This document shows, in pieces, positions 22,590 to 31,117 of a stretch of DNA of 64,000 bases; position 1 is the stretch's first letter; each line of letters starts with the position of its first letter. The translations under genes and the position numbers were made by a program. The stretch comes from Sedimentitalea sp042687825. GTDB taxonomy: Bacteria > Pseudomonadota > Alphaproteobacteria > Rhodobacterales > Rhodobacteraceae. Location: the NCBI RefSeq assembly GCF_042687825.1, contig NZ_JBHUQE010000002.1:241410-305409 (forward strand), in the 5' to 3' direction. Below the pieces are notes generated by a model. That model made no database searches. It worked only from the letters and a program-made list of their open reading frames with translations, and was not told where the DNA came from.

Positions 22590-23798
22590 TCAGATCGGCA
22601 GACGGCTTTCGACCCGGGCCATCCGCAGCATCAGGGCATAGCCGACGATCGCCATCAGCGTGACGCTGCCGGCCAGCGGCACAAGCGAGCCGTCGAACAA
22701 CTGCCCGATGGGCGCGGCAATGGCGGCAGCCAGCACCGTCGAAATGGCGCCGATCACCGAGGCCGCCATACCGGCGATATGGCCCATCGGCTCCATGGCG
22801 ATGGCATTGAGATTGCCCAGTGTGGTGCCGACCATGAAAAAAACACAGCACTGCCAGGAGACAAATATGACAAACAGCGTATCCAGCGGCAGGGCCTGGG
22901 TCGACAGGAGCAGAACACTGGCGGAGAGCAGGATCTGGGCCGCCAGCGACCAGGTGACGATGCGGCGCATGCCGATGCGCACGACAATCACCGCGTTCAG
23001 CACACTGGCGCTACCCGACACCACGGCGACGGCTCCGAACCAGAAGGGAAAACTGTCAGCGCGGTCAAAGATCACGTCATAGACCGGCTGGATCATCGTC
23101 AGCATGGTGAACAGCATCCCCAGGCACAGCGTCTGCACCATGATCGACAGGCGGGCGGTGGGATGGGCCAGCATCTGGCGCACCGCGTCCAGCAACAGGT
23201 TTGCGCGCATGGGGCGCCGGTTTTGCGGTGGCAGCGGTTCGGGCAGGCGCAGGTTCATCCAGAGGATGGTGAACAGTGAGAACAGGATGAAGGCAATGAA
23301 GATCGCCCGCCAGCCGAACAGCGCGATGATGACCGCGCCCATCATCGGCGCAAAGGCGGGAAAGATCGTGAAAATCATCATCGCAATCGACATCATCCGG
23401 GCCATCTCGCGCCCGGAATAGAGATCGCGCATGATCGCCACCGAGACCACGCGCGGTGCCGCGGCGCCGATGCCCTGCAGAATACGGGCCACCAGAATGA
23501 TTTCGAGCGACGAACTGACCCAAGCCACCGCCGACGCCAGAATATAGACCGCCGACCCGGCCAGAATAACAGGTTTGCGGCCAAAGGCGTCGGACAAGGG
23601 GCCGGTAAAGAAAGTGCCCAGACCCATGCCCAGGACAAAGGAGGTCAGGATCAGCTGGGCCCGGTTGATGTCGTCGGGGCTGAGCTCTTCGCCGATCCGG
23701 GGCAGGGCCGGCAGCATCGCATCGATGGAAAAGGCAATGGTCGCGAACATCACTGCGATCAGGGCGATGAATTCGGAACGGGACATGGGGTTGCGCAT
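22590..23798 (-). CDS. Bcr/CflA-type MFS multidrug efflux transporter
   Basis: A 402-residue protein with 12 predicted membrane helices. The MFS motif A appears in loop 2-3 as GPLSDAFGRKPVILAG, and the N-terminal pattern AIDAMLPALPRIGEEL is typical of the Bcr/CflA drug:H+ antiporter family (DHA1). It probably exports drugs or metabolites by proton exchange. It is upstream of the TPR gene on the same strand, with about 60 nt between them, so co-transcription is possible. The substrate is not predictable from sequence. Confidence 0.9.
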   Translation of the reverse strand: MRNPMSRSEFIALIAVMFATIAFSIDAMLPALPRIGEELSPDDINRAQLILTSFVLGMGLGTFFTGPLSDAFGRKPVILAGSAVYILASAVAWVSSSLEIILVARILQGIGAAAPRVVSVAIMRDLYSGREMARMMSIAMMIFTIFPAFAPMMGAVIIALFGWRAIFIAFILFSLFTILWMNLRLPEPLPPQNRRPMRANLLLDAVRQMLAHPTARLSIMVQTLCLGMLFTMLTMIQPVYDVIFDRADSFPFWFGAVAVVSGSASVLNAVIVVRIGMRRIVTWSLAAQILLSASVLLLSTQALPLDTLFVIFVSWQCCVFFMVGTTLGNLNAIAMEPMGHIAGMAASVIGAISTVLAAAIAAPIGQLFDGSLVPLAGSVTLMAIVGYALMLRMARVESRLPI

Positions 23799-23936
23799 GA
23801 AACCTCCGGGCTGTCACCCGCCGCTATCACAGGTTCCGTCGCACCGCCAGATGGGTCGTTTTTTCGGGGTTGTCATTAAACATAGTAAAACAGTAAGAAT
23901 AAGCGAACGCGACAATGTAAATAGTGAGATCACCCG

Positions 23937-24272
23937 ATGAACGATTTTCTGTCCCTCTGCGCCGCCGCCATGTTCTGCGCCGTTGCGCTGGCATCGTCCG
24001 TCCCGAATGAATTGCGGGATACGGCCTTGCAGCCCGGCAGCGCCGGTCTGATCGCCCCCCCTGCAGCCGACCCGCAGGCGGCGCCGGTCCCGAGAATCGT
24101 TCTGGCCGGGGCGGCTGATGTCACGCACAAGGATGGCGACGCCGACTGCCCCGACGCTCTGGCTACCGGCGCATCTGTATTGGACGACGTAGTGGCGAGG
24201 CTGTTCTGTCCGGCCGCGCCGAGGATGGCGTCTGCGTCCTATGGGCGAGGGGCCGAACCGGGGCTGTTCTGA
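23937..24272 (+). CDS. Possible small exported protein, hypothetical
   Basis: A 111-residue reading frame that fills most of the gap between two minus-strand genes. The N-terminus MNDFLSLCAAAMFCAVALAS looks like a signal peptide, with cleavage near residue 20, and the mature part is Ala/Pro/Asp-rich with two Cys. The upstream 60 nt are AT-rich, which suits a promoter, but the ribosome-binding site is weak, and the last 34 nt overlap the antisense 3' end of the ion-channel gene. No family recognised; it may be spurious. Confidence 0.4.
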   Translation: MNDFLSLCAAAMFCAVALASSVPNELRDTALQPGSAGLIAPPAADPQAAPVPRIVLAGAADVTHKDGDADCPDALATGASVLDDVVARLFCPAAPRMASASYGRGAEPGLF

Positions 24273-24643
24273 ACGGCCGGGCCGTCGGCGGAGGGCGGGT
24301 CGTCCTCGTTGGCGACCTGCTCGGGATCCCGCGCCTGGCGATGTCCCAGCCGGCCAATCAGCCATTCGGTATGTTCCTCGCGTTTCTGCATGTGAAACAG
24401 CGCAAATTGCTGGATGGCCACGGCAAAGATGCCCAGACCGATAAAGATGAACGCCGTCGTGCCCAGCTTTCCCAGGGCGGTGACCGGCACCAGCGAGCCA
24501 TAGCCGACGGTGGAAATGGTCACTACGGTAAAGAAATATGAGTCCAGCCAGCTCCAGCCCTCGACCACCCGGAAAAACACCGTGCCCATGGCGACGATGC
24601 CCAACAGGCTGATAATGACGGTATGGGCCTTGAACTGCTTCAC
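24239..24643 (-). CDS. Two-helix potassium channel family protein
   Basis: A 134-residue protein with two membrane helices (about residues 8-26 and 62-82) flanking a pore loop that has the K+ selectivity filter TVGYG (45-49). It therefore looks like a minimal KcsA/Kch-like pore with a hydrophilic C-terminal tail rich in charged residues and no RCK domain. The start is a GTG at 24643 that overlaps the stop of the DsbA-like gene (GTGA), indicating translational coupling; the upstream ATG at 24700 would lie inside that gene. No partner regulatory subunit is adjacent. Confidence 0.85.
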   Translation of the reverse strand: MKQFKAHTVIISLLGIVAMGTVFFRVVEGWSWLDSYFFTVVTISTVGYGSLVPVTALGKLGTTAFIFIGLGIFAVAIQQFALFHMQKREEHTEWLIGRLGHRQARDPEQVANEDDPPSADGPAVQNSPGSAPRP

Positions 24644-25305
24644 TCGACTGCACCCGCCCCGGCCAGCTGGCTCTGCAATTCGGCGATGACTTTCTGCCAC
24701 AGCTCCGGCGCCTGCGCGCCGGGCACCGCATGTTTGCCGGCCACGATGAATGTGGGCACCGATTGCACGCCCATCTCGCGGCTGTGACGGTCACGGCTGG
24801 CGATGTCGTCGCGGTCGGCATCCGAGGCCAGCAGCCGCATCACCACCGAAGCATCCATGCCGATGCCGTCGGCAAGGTCGGCCAGCACTTCGTGGTCGCC
24901 AATGTCGCGCGCCTCGACGAAATAGGCGTGAAACAGTGCGTCCACGGCCTGGGCCTGCAACTGCTCGATCCCGGCCCAGTGGATCAGCCGGTGCGCGTCC
25001 ATCGTGTTGGGCGTGCGTTGCATGTTCTCGAAATTGATCGTCAGCCCGGCCGCCGCGGCATGTTCCACCACCGGGGTATAGGCCTTGACCGCGCCCTCCT
25101 TGCTGCCGAACTTGGTCTCCAGATAGGTGCGGCGGTCCATACCCTGGGGCGGCATGTCGGGGTTCAACTGGAACGGGTGCCACTGGATCGCAAAGGGGTG
25201 GTCCGGCACCGCCTTGAGCGCTGCATCCAGCTGCGCCTTGCCGATATAGCACCACGGGCAGATCGGGTCGGAGAGGATGTCAAGCGTGATGGTCTGGTCT
25301 GTCAT
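24640..25305 (-). CDS. DsbA family oxidoreductase (FrnE-like)
   Basis: A 221-residue thioredoxin-fold protein with an N-terminal CPWC motif (residues 16-19) in SDPICPWCYIG, followed by the alpha-helical insertion typical of the FrnE / 2-hydroxychromene-2-carboxylate isomerase-like branch and a C-terminal VPTFIVAGKHAVPGAQ segment holding the cis-Pro. It has no signal peptide, so it probably acts in the cytoplasm as a disulfide or glutathione-linked oxidoreductase. It overlaps the upstream acyl-CoA ligase and the downstream channel gene by 4 nt each, forming a tight three-gene operon. Confidence 0.92.
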   Translation of the reverse strand: MTDQTITLDILSDPICPWCYIGKAQLDAALKAVPDHPFAIQWHPFQLNPDMPPQGMDRRTYLETKFGSKEGAVKAYTPVVEHAAAAGLTINFENMQRTPNTMDAHRLIHWAGIEQLQAQAVDALFHAYFVEARDIGDHEVLADLADGIGMDASVVMRLLASDADRDDIASRDRHSREMGVQSVPTFIVAGKHAVPGAQAPELWQKVIAELQSQLAGAGAVE

Positions 25306-26819
25306 GTATTCCGGGCCTTGAAATAGGCGGGCAAGGCGCTGCGTAGCAGCTTGCCGTTGGCATTGGCGGGCAGCGCCGGCAGGTGAACATAGGCGCGCGG
25401 CTGTTTATAACGGGCCAGCCTGTCCTGCACATAAGCTTGCAGCACGCGTTCGTCCAGTGGCGCCGGCCCGGTGTAAAAGGCGGCGATGATGCGGGTGTCC
25501 TCCTTGACCTCGACATCGGTAACCCCGACCTGGGTTATGCCGGGATGGCCCGACAGCGCGGCCTCGACCTCGAGCGGCGAGACCCGATAGCCGCCGGCGT
25601 TCATCAGATCGTCGTCACGCCCCAGATAGGTGATCTGGCCGTCCTCGGCCATGCGGCCGCGATCGCCGGTCAGGAACCACTCGCCCTCGATCCGGGCGGC
25701 GCCTTCGTCCGGGGCATTGAGATAACCCAGCATCAACCCGGCGTCGCCGCGATGCACGGCGATGATACCGTCCTGCTCCAGGGGCACCGGCCCGTCATGA
25801 TCGACGATGGCCACGCGCCGTCCCGGCTGTGGTTGCCCCAGGGCACCGTCGCGGGCCGGGCGCGCCGGGCTGGCGGAAATGAAGGTCGAGCATTCGGATT
25901 GGCCATAGGCCTCGAAAAGTTCGGTGCCGGTGGCGCTGCGCCACAGCTGGTGCAGATGCGGCGACAGCTTTTCGCCGGCACATAAGCCATGTCGCAGATC
26001 GGGTAGGGTCAGATCGGCCCGCGACATGAGGATTTTGCGGTAAACACCTGGCGCGGCAGCAAAGATCGTCGTCTTGTGCTGCCGTAGCAGGGCCGGCAGA
26101 TCGGCCGGATCGGTGCCTGCTTGCGGGATCAGCGCGGTGGCGCCGATGGTCCAGGGATCCATCAGGCCGGTGCCCAGCGTATAGGTCCAGTTGAAGGCGC
26201 CAGCATGGCAGACCCGGTCGCCGGGGGTCAGCCCGTACCAGCCGTCGACCATCAGATGCCGCGCCCAGATCGCCCGGTGCGCATGCGCCACGGCGCGCGG
26301 CTTGCCCGAGGTGCCCGAGGTATAGACGGCATAGGCGAGACGGTCGGGATCGCCCATCGCCCAGTCGCAGCGCGGCAGGTCGCGCATGGCGCGCAAACTG
26401 TCCAGCGCGATCTGGCGCGGATGCGCGGCACAGGCCACGTCCGGGTCGCGCAGCACCGCCGCCGGCGATAGGTCGGCGATCATCGCGGCGGTCTCGGGCT
26501 CGGTCAGTTGCGTCGAGGTCGGGACCGGAACCAGGCCGACGGCGATGGCGCCCAGATAGGCGATGGGAAAATCCACGGTGTTGCCCAGCCGCATCAGCAC
26601 CAGATCGCCAGGGCTTAGCCCGGTGGCCAGCAGGCCTGTTCCGGTTGCCCGGACCGCCTGTTCCAGCCGAGCATAGCTCCAGGTCTGCGCGTCTGCGGGC
26701 CCGAGAATCGCCAGCGCCAGTTTGTCGGGTAGAGACTCGGCGCGCCCCAGCACATGCGCGGCCAGGTTGAAGGGCGCCGGGCAGGGCCGGGGCGGCCCCT
26801 GATCATAGATCGACAACAT
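25302..26819 (-). CDS. AMP-dependent acyl-CoA ligase (benzoate-CoA ligase-like)
   Basis: A 505-residue ANL-superfamily enzyme that activates a carboxylic acid as the acyl-adenylate and transfers it to CoA. The P-loop-like motif YTSGTSGKPRAVAHAH is near residue 168, followed by EAYGQSECSTF (A5 motif) and LTGDRGRMAEDGQ (A7), and a C-terminal lid with NANGKLLRSAL carrying the adenylation Lys. The arrangement and length resemble benzoate-CoA-ligase-type enzymes, but the substrate is uncertain. It is divergent from the XRE-cupin regulator, which lies about 65 nt upstream and may control it. Confidence 0.9.
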   Translation of the reverse strand: MLSIYDQGPPRPCPAPFNLAAHVLGRAESLPDKLALAILGPADAQTWSYARLEQAVRATGTGLLATGLSPGDLVLMRLGNTVDFPIAYLGAIAVGLVPVPTSTQLTEPETAAMIADLSPAAVLRDPDVACAAHPRQIALDSLRAMRDLPRCDWAMGDPDRLAYAVYTSGTSGKPRAVAHAHRAIWARHLMVDGWYGLTPGDRVCHAGAFNWTYTLGTGLMDPWTIGATALIPQAGTDPADLPALLRQHKTTIFAAAPGVYRKILMSRADLTLPDLRHGLCAGEKLSPHLHQLWRSATGTELFEAYGQSECSTFISASPARPARDGALGQPQPGRRVAIVDHDGPVPLEQDGIIAVHRGDAGLMLGYLNAPDEGAARIEGEWFLTGDRGRMAEDGQITYLGRDDDLMNAGGYRVSPLEVEAALSGHPGITQVGVTDVEVKEDTRIIAAFYTGPAPLDERVLQAYVQDRLARYKQPRAYVHLPALPANANGKLLRSALPAYFKARNT

Positions 26820-26883
26820 GGCCCGTGGCTAGCCTGACGTGGCAAGCGTTGCAAGCCATGCATGCCCTGCCTATAGAGGCGCC

Positions 26884-27507
26884 ATGACCCGGCGCGACCC
26901 GAAATCCCTGATCCATATCGCTCGCAATTCGGGCATGGAAACGCATCCCGAAGCGCTGGACCTGGGGGCGCGGGTCCGCGAGTTGCGCAGGGCGCGGGAC
27001 TGGACGATGGAACAGGCCGCCAACCAGGCCGGTCTGGCGCGTTCGACCCTGTCCAAGATCGAAAACGGCCAGATGTCACCGACCTATGATGCGCTGAAGA
27101 AACTGGCCGTAGGGCTGCAGATTTCGGTTCCCCAGCTGTTCACGCCGCCACAGCGCGATCAGGCGACCGGGCGCATGGCGGTGACCAAGTCGGGCGAGGG
27201 CACGGCACAGGCCACGGTGACCTATGAACACGAGTTACTGGCCGATACGCTGAGCAAGAAAAAGATGCTGCCATACCGGGCGCGGGTCCGCGCGCGCGCA
27301 ATGGAAGAGTTCGATGGCTGGGTGCGCCATGACGGCGAGGAATTCCTGTATGTGCTGACCGGTGTGGTCCGTCTGTACACGGAATTCTATGAACCGGTGG
27401 ACATGCAGCGCGGCGACAGCGCCTATTATGACGCCACAATGGGGCACAACGTGATTTCGGTCAGCGACGACGACGCGCTGATTCTCTGGGTGACGTCGCT
27501 GAGCTGA
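26884..27507 (+). CDS. XRE family transcriptional regulator with cupin sensor domain
   Basis: A 207-residue regulator. The N-terminal helix-turn-helix (about residues 20-75) contains LRRARDWTMEQAANQAGLARSTLSKIENGQ (quoted in part below 20 residues: WTMEQAANQAGLARSTLSKI), the second half is a cupin barrel with HDGEEFLYVLTG and YYDATMGHNVIS. Such proteins regulate catabolic operons in response to a small molecule. The start at 26884 has GAGG just upstream; a shorter start at 26935 is possible. It is divergently transcribed from the acyl-CoA ligase operon, which makes that operon its likely target. Confidence 0.88.
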   Translation: MTRRDPKSLIHIARNSGMETHPEALDLGARVRELRRARDWTMEQAANQAGLARSTLSKIENGQMSPTYDALKKLAVGLQISVPQLFTPPQRDQATGRMAVTKSGEGTAQATVTYEHELLADTLSKKKMLPYRARVRARAMEEFDGWVRHDGEEFLYVLTGVVRLYTEFYEPVDMQRGDSAYYDATMGHNVISVSDDDALILWVTSLS

Positions 27508-27510
27508 GCG

Positions 27511-27747
27511 TCAGGCCGCAGCTTCCGAGTCTCCGGCCTCGCGGATCAGCGATTCAACATAAAGGAAGTCATCGACCTCTTCATGCGCTTCGGTCAGCGA
27601 AAGGTTATGGGTTTCCGCCAAATACGCCTCGAACCGCGCACGGTCGAGCTTTGTATACGGCATCGCACTGTCATCCAGATACGGAAACCGGTCTTGCAGG
27701 CGTCTGAACCAAGTCGCCCAGTCCGCCGTCAAATCTGTCCAGGTCAC
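27511..27747 (-). CDS. Small conserved hypothetical protein
   Basis: A 78-residue acidic protein beginning at a GTG preceded by a GGGGG stretch 9 nt upstream. The sequence has amphipathic helices and repeats of Asp/Glu-rich segments (AHEEVDDFLYVESLI near the C-terminus). No signal peptide, membrane segment or recognised domain. Its stop is 3 nt from the XRE-cupin stop, so the two genes converge. Confidence 0.7.
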   Translation of the reverse strand: MTWTDLTADWATWFRRLQDRFPYLDDSAMPYTKLDRARFEAYLAETHNLSLTEAHEEVDDFLYVESLIREAGDSEAAA

Positions 27748-27842
27748 GCGAACATGCCCCCTCTGGCAATTCCTTGCCTCCCGCAGATCAGCCTAGCGAT
27801 GCCGCAGCGCAGAGAAATGGGGCGATCTGTCGCAGGGGCGAA

Positions 27843-28496
27843 TTATTTCTCAAAAAGCCAGGGCAGCACCAGCATGGCGATCCCGACGGCGATGATCTGC
27901 ATGAGGATGAACATAGGAATGTGACCGGGATTGATGCCGGCAAAGGTGTCGATACATCCGCGCGCGATGGTCACCGACGGATTGGCAAAACCGGTGGACG
28001 CGGTGAACCCGTAGGCGCCGGTAATATAGAACCCGACCAGCGGCGGCACCGCGTCCGGGCGGTGGCGCACACCGCCAAAGATCACGAAAAGCAGGCCGAA
28101 AGTGGTCAGGATTTCCGAGAACCACTGGGCCACACCGGTGCGGTGCATCGTGCCCGACAGCTGCAACACCGGCAGATCGAACATCACATGCGCCGCCCAG
28201 ACCCCGCGCACGCCGCCAAGGATTTGCGCGGCGACATAGGGCAGAACCCGGTGCCAGGGATGTTCGCCATGCAGTGCAAAGGCCAGGGTGACCGCCGGGT
28301 TGAAATGCGCGCCCGATACCGGATCCAGTGTCGTGATGATGGCATAGAGCATGCAGCCGGTGGCGATCGCATTGTTCAGCAGGGCGATGCCGACATTGCC
28401 GCCGGACAGGGCCTCGGCCATGATGCCCGAGCCGACGACGCCGATCAGCAGCATGGCGGTGCCAAGGCCTTCGGCGAACAGGCGCTTGGCGATCAT
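27843..28496 (-). CDS. Aquaporin / MIP family channel
   Basis: A 217-residue membrane channel with six hydrophobic helices and the two half-helix signature motifs: HFNPAVT (Asn66-Pro-Ala) and FANPSVTIAR (Asn172-Pro-Ser), the second carrying a Ser in place of the usual Ala and the conserved selectivity-filter Arg179. It conducts water or small neutral solutes. The NPS variant and the short chain recall the AqpZ/AqpS-like group, some of which move metalloids, but no arsenic genes are visible here. Confidence 0.92.
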   Translation of the reverse strand: MIAKRLFAEGLGTAMLLIGVVGSGIMAEALSGGNVGIALLNNAIATGCMLYAIITTLDPVSGAHFNPAVTLAFALHGEHPWHRVLPYVAAQILGGVRGVWAAHVMFDLPVLQLSGTMHRTGVAQWFSEILTTFGLLFVIFGGVRHRPDAVPPLVGFYITGAYGFTASTGFANPSVTIARGCIDTFAGINPGHIPMFILMQIIAVGIAMLVLPWLFEK

Positions 28497-29017
28497 GGCA
28501 GGTCGCCAATTTGCGCCCGAGCGGGCTTCAGCGTCTCAGGCGGCATGGATTCGATCGGCAGCGCCAGCAGCGCAGCGGCTGGCGCTGCAGGATATCATGG
28601 GGAGCGCGGAACGCCGCGCCCTGATCCGCCGGGGCGGCGGCTGCCGGATCCGCAGACGGTGATCATCGGATCCATGCGCGGCGCATCCGGGGTGGCGAAC
28701 TCGTCCCGGCTTTTTGAACGGGCGGCGCTGGTGTCATGGCCCATCGCCTTCAGCAGGCGCGGCGATTGCGGATGCACGGCGCCGGTTGGTTGCGAGCCGG
28801 CCGATCAGGCCCGGAGGCGGCCGCCGGATCCGGTGTTCAGGATCGACCGGGCCGAGTTGCCGGTGCACAGAACCGGAATATTCACGAGCGTTCCCTCAGC
28901 GCAGGATGAAAGATGCAGTTTGACGCGCGGCGGTGCCCGGTCCGGACCGGGTCCGGACACGCGCCGTGCCGCGCCTCTAGCAGCGGCATGTAACTGATTC
29001 TTGATGCGCGCCCTGCG
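28497..29017. other. Intergenic region without supported gene
   Basis: About 520 bases between the aquaporin and the peptide-binding protein genes hold no reading frame with family features, a plausible signal or a ribosome-binding site. The region is rich in palindromic sequence, including ATGCGCGGCGCAT, repeated CGGATCC cores, and GGTCCGGACC followed by GGTCCGGAC. I found no tRNA cloverleaf by eye. It could be decayed sequence or hold regulatory sites. Confidence 0.5.
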
Positions 29018-30835
29018 TCATTCCGGCTGGTACCACCAGACATGGGGAAGAAAGTCGATGCCGTCGCCATAGATCGGCAGACGTTCAGGATAGCGCAACT
29101 GGCGGGCATGTGCGATGCGGCCGACATCGAATTGCCAGATCGGGATCACATAGCGCCCGGTCGTCAGTACCCGGTCCAACGCGCGCACGGCAGTGACGAA
29201 CTCGGCGCGGCTGTCGGCGGCCAGCATGGTGTCGATCATCGCGTCCACCGCCGACGACGCCACCCCCATCAGGTTGCGCGATCCCGGCACCTGAACGCCG
29301 GCGCTGCCCCAATACAGCCGCTGCTCGTTGCCGGGCGACAGGGACAGGGCGCGGCGAAACGTGGTCATGTCGAAGTCATAGGCGTTGATGCGGGCGGTAT
29401 ACTGCGCGTCATCCACGGTGCTGACCGTGACATCGATGCCCAGGCGCTGCAGCGCCCGGCCATAGATTTGCATCACGCTCTGGTTGCCGGTATCGCCCTG
29501 CCGCAACAACACTTCGAAGGCAAAGCGCGCGCCTTGCGCATCGCGCAATTCGCCGTCGCGCACCGACCAGCCGGCCTGCGCCAGCAGTTCCACGGCCTGG
29601 CGCAAGTTGCGGCGGTTGCGGGCGGTGCCGTCACTGACCGGCAATGCGTATCCCTGCACCGCGCCGGGCAGCAGATGTTCGGCATATGGGCTGAGCAGGG
29701 CGCGTACTGCCTCATCCGCTGGACCCGGACGCATCGCCAGTTCGGAATTCGAGAAATACGAGGTGATGCGCGGTTGCGCGCCGCCGGTCATCGTGTCGTT
29801 GATATATTCGAAGTTGAAGGCCAGCAGCATCGCCTCGCGCACCCGCCAGTCGTCGAACGGCGTGCGCCTGGTGTTCATGACGAACCCGGTCATGCCCGAG
29901 GGACGGCGATGCGGAATCTCGGATTTCACCACATCGCCGCGCAGCACGGCCGGAAACCCGTATTGGCGGTCCCATTTCTCGGCGTTGAACTCGCGGATGG
30001 CGGTCAGTTCTCCGGCCTTGAAGGCCTCGAACAAGACGGTTTCGTCGCCATAGAACTCGATGCGCATCTCGTCGAAATTCTGGGTGCCGCGCCGAAACGG
30101 CAGATCGGCGCCCCAATAGTCGGGATCGCGCCGCAGGGTCACGTGACGTCCGGCCTCGAAATCGTCGATGACATAGGCGCCGGTGCCGATCGGGACCTCG
30201 TCCAGCCCCGAGGCGGTGAAATCCTTGTCCTGCCATTGCGATTTCTTCAGGATCGGACGCATGCCCGCGATCAGGGCCAATTCGCGGTCGGCAGTGTTGA
30301 AGTCCAGGCGCACGCTGCGCGGGCCGGTCTGGCGGATCGCGGCGATCTGTTCTGCCATGCCGCGATAGCGCAGGTGCCCGCGGCTGCCCAGAGTTTCGTA
30401 AGACCAGATCACATCCTGCACCGTGACCGGACTGCCGTCAGAGAATCGCGCCTCTGGGCGCAGGTCGAATTCGACCCAGGACCGGTCCGGCGCGGTACGC
30501 ACCGATTCGGCCAGCAGACCATACAGGGTGAACGGTTCGTCCCAGGACCGGCCCAACAGCGATTCATATCCCCAGAACCGCAACTGCCAGGGGGCGGTGC
30601 CTTTTTGCACGAACGGATTGAGCGAATCAAAGCCGCCGGTGTTGCCGAAAACGATGCGTCCGCCCTTGGGGGCGTCGGGGTTCGCATAGGGCAGCGACAC
30701 AAAATCCGGTGGTAGGGCCGGGGTGCCGTACATAGCTATGCCATGGGATGATTCTGCTGCTGCCGCACCATCCGCCAAAAACGCGGCGAATCCGATCGTC
30801 AGCGCGCATGCGCGTTGGAAAAAAACTGGTCGCAC
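29018..30835 (-). CDS. ABC transporter extracellular solute-binding protein (YejA-like)
   Basis: A 605-residue periplasmic binding protein of SBP family 5. The signal peptide spans about residues 1-27 with cleavage after AAAA before ESSHG. The mature N-terminus MYGTPALPPDFVSLPYANP and the following PDAPKGGRIVFG are characteristic of the YejA/microcin C peptide-binding branch, as is the segment FEFVLLRQ-like FEVLLRQGDTGN. It should deliver oligopeptides to a YejBEF permease, but no permease genes lie in this window; they may be elsewhere, or the protein is an orphan. Confidence 0.92.
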   Translation of the reverse strand: MRPVFFQRACALTIGFAAFLADGAAAAESSHGIAMYGTPALPPDFVSLPYANPDAPKGGRIVFGNTGGFDSLNPFVQKGTAPWQLRFWGYESLLGRSWDEPFTLYGLLAESVRTAPDRSWVEFDLRPEARFSDGSPVTVQDVIWSYETLGSRGHLRYRGMAEQIAAIRQTGPRSVRLDFNTADRELALIAGMRPILKKSQWQDKDFTASGLDEVPIGTGAYVIDDFEAGRHVTLRRDPDYWGADLPFRRGTQNFDEMRIEFYGDETVLFEAFKAGELTAIREFNAEKWDRQYGFPAVLRGDVVKSEIPHRRPSGMTGFVMNTRRTPFDDWRVREAMLLAFNFEYINDTMTGGAQPRITSYFSNSELAMRPGPADEAVRALLSPYAEHLLPGAVQGYALPVSDGTARNRRNLRQAVELLAQAGWSVRDGELRDAQGARFAFEVLLRQGDTGNQSVMQIYGRALQRLGIDVTVSTVDDAQYTARINAYDFDMTTFRRALSLSPGNEQRLYWGSAGVQVPGSRNLMGVASSAVDAMIDTMLAADSRAEFVTAVRALDRVLTTGRYVIPIWQFDVGRIAHARQLRYPERLPIYGDGIDFLPHVWWYQPE

Positions 30836-30914
30836 TTTGGCAACAATCCTGCTCTGGCCTTATTTCGTTAACGATTAGGCTAACGAGGGATTCACGTCTT
30901 TTCAAACTTTTAGC

Positions 30915-30943
30915 TTGGATGCCTTCGGGGAATTGCGTATAAA
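30915..30943 (+). promoter_or_regulatory. Predicted sigma-70 promoter of small RNA
   Basis: A -35-like TTGGAT (30915-30920) and a -10-like TATAAA (30938-30943) are separated by exactly 17 nt, matching the vegetative promoter consensus. Transcription would begin near 30950. No coding gene begins in the next 160 nt. Confidence 0.6.
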
Positions 30944-30949
30944 GGGGTC

Positions 30950-31025
30950 ACTGCTCGATAGGTTTCTTGCCTGTATGAAACCTGCCTCAATAACTTAACG
31001 CCCGCCTTGAGCGGGCGTTTTTTTT
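30950..31025 (+). ncRNA. Candidate small regulatory RNA (about 76 nt)
   Basis: Between the peptide-binding protein gene and bdhA lies a free-standing transcription unit: a good promoter, a 6-bp hairpin GGTTTC/GAAACC (30961-30966 with 30977-30982), a single-stranded spacer, and an intrinsic terminator with eight U residues. The layout is that of Hfq-dependent trans-acting sRNAs. Alternatively, it is an attenuated 5' leader of bdhA, 93 nt upstream of that start. I do not recognise it as a known RNA family. Confidence 0.55.
30998..31025 (+). terminator. Rho-independent terminator
   Basis: A perfect 8-bp stem, ACGCCCGC and GCGGGCGT, with a CTTGA loop, runs directly into eight T residues (31018-31025). 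It ends the candidate sRNA and separates it from bdhA. Confidence 0.9.
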
Positions 31026-31117
31026 GGCAGATCGTATCAGCAACGGCTTTTGCCGTTTCCTTTGCACATGCAGCATGTCATTTTGCAACCCGATCAATGC
31101 AACAGAGAGGGGCCAGC

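Noticed and set aside
27774..28997. 407-residue plus-strand frame over the aquaporin
   Set aside because: Antisense to a protein with both NPA-type motifs; no start context or domain.
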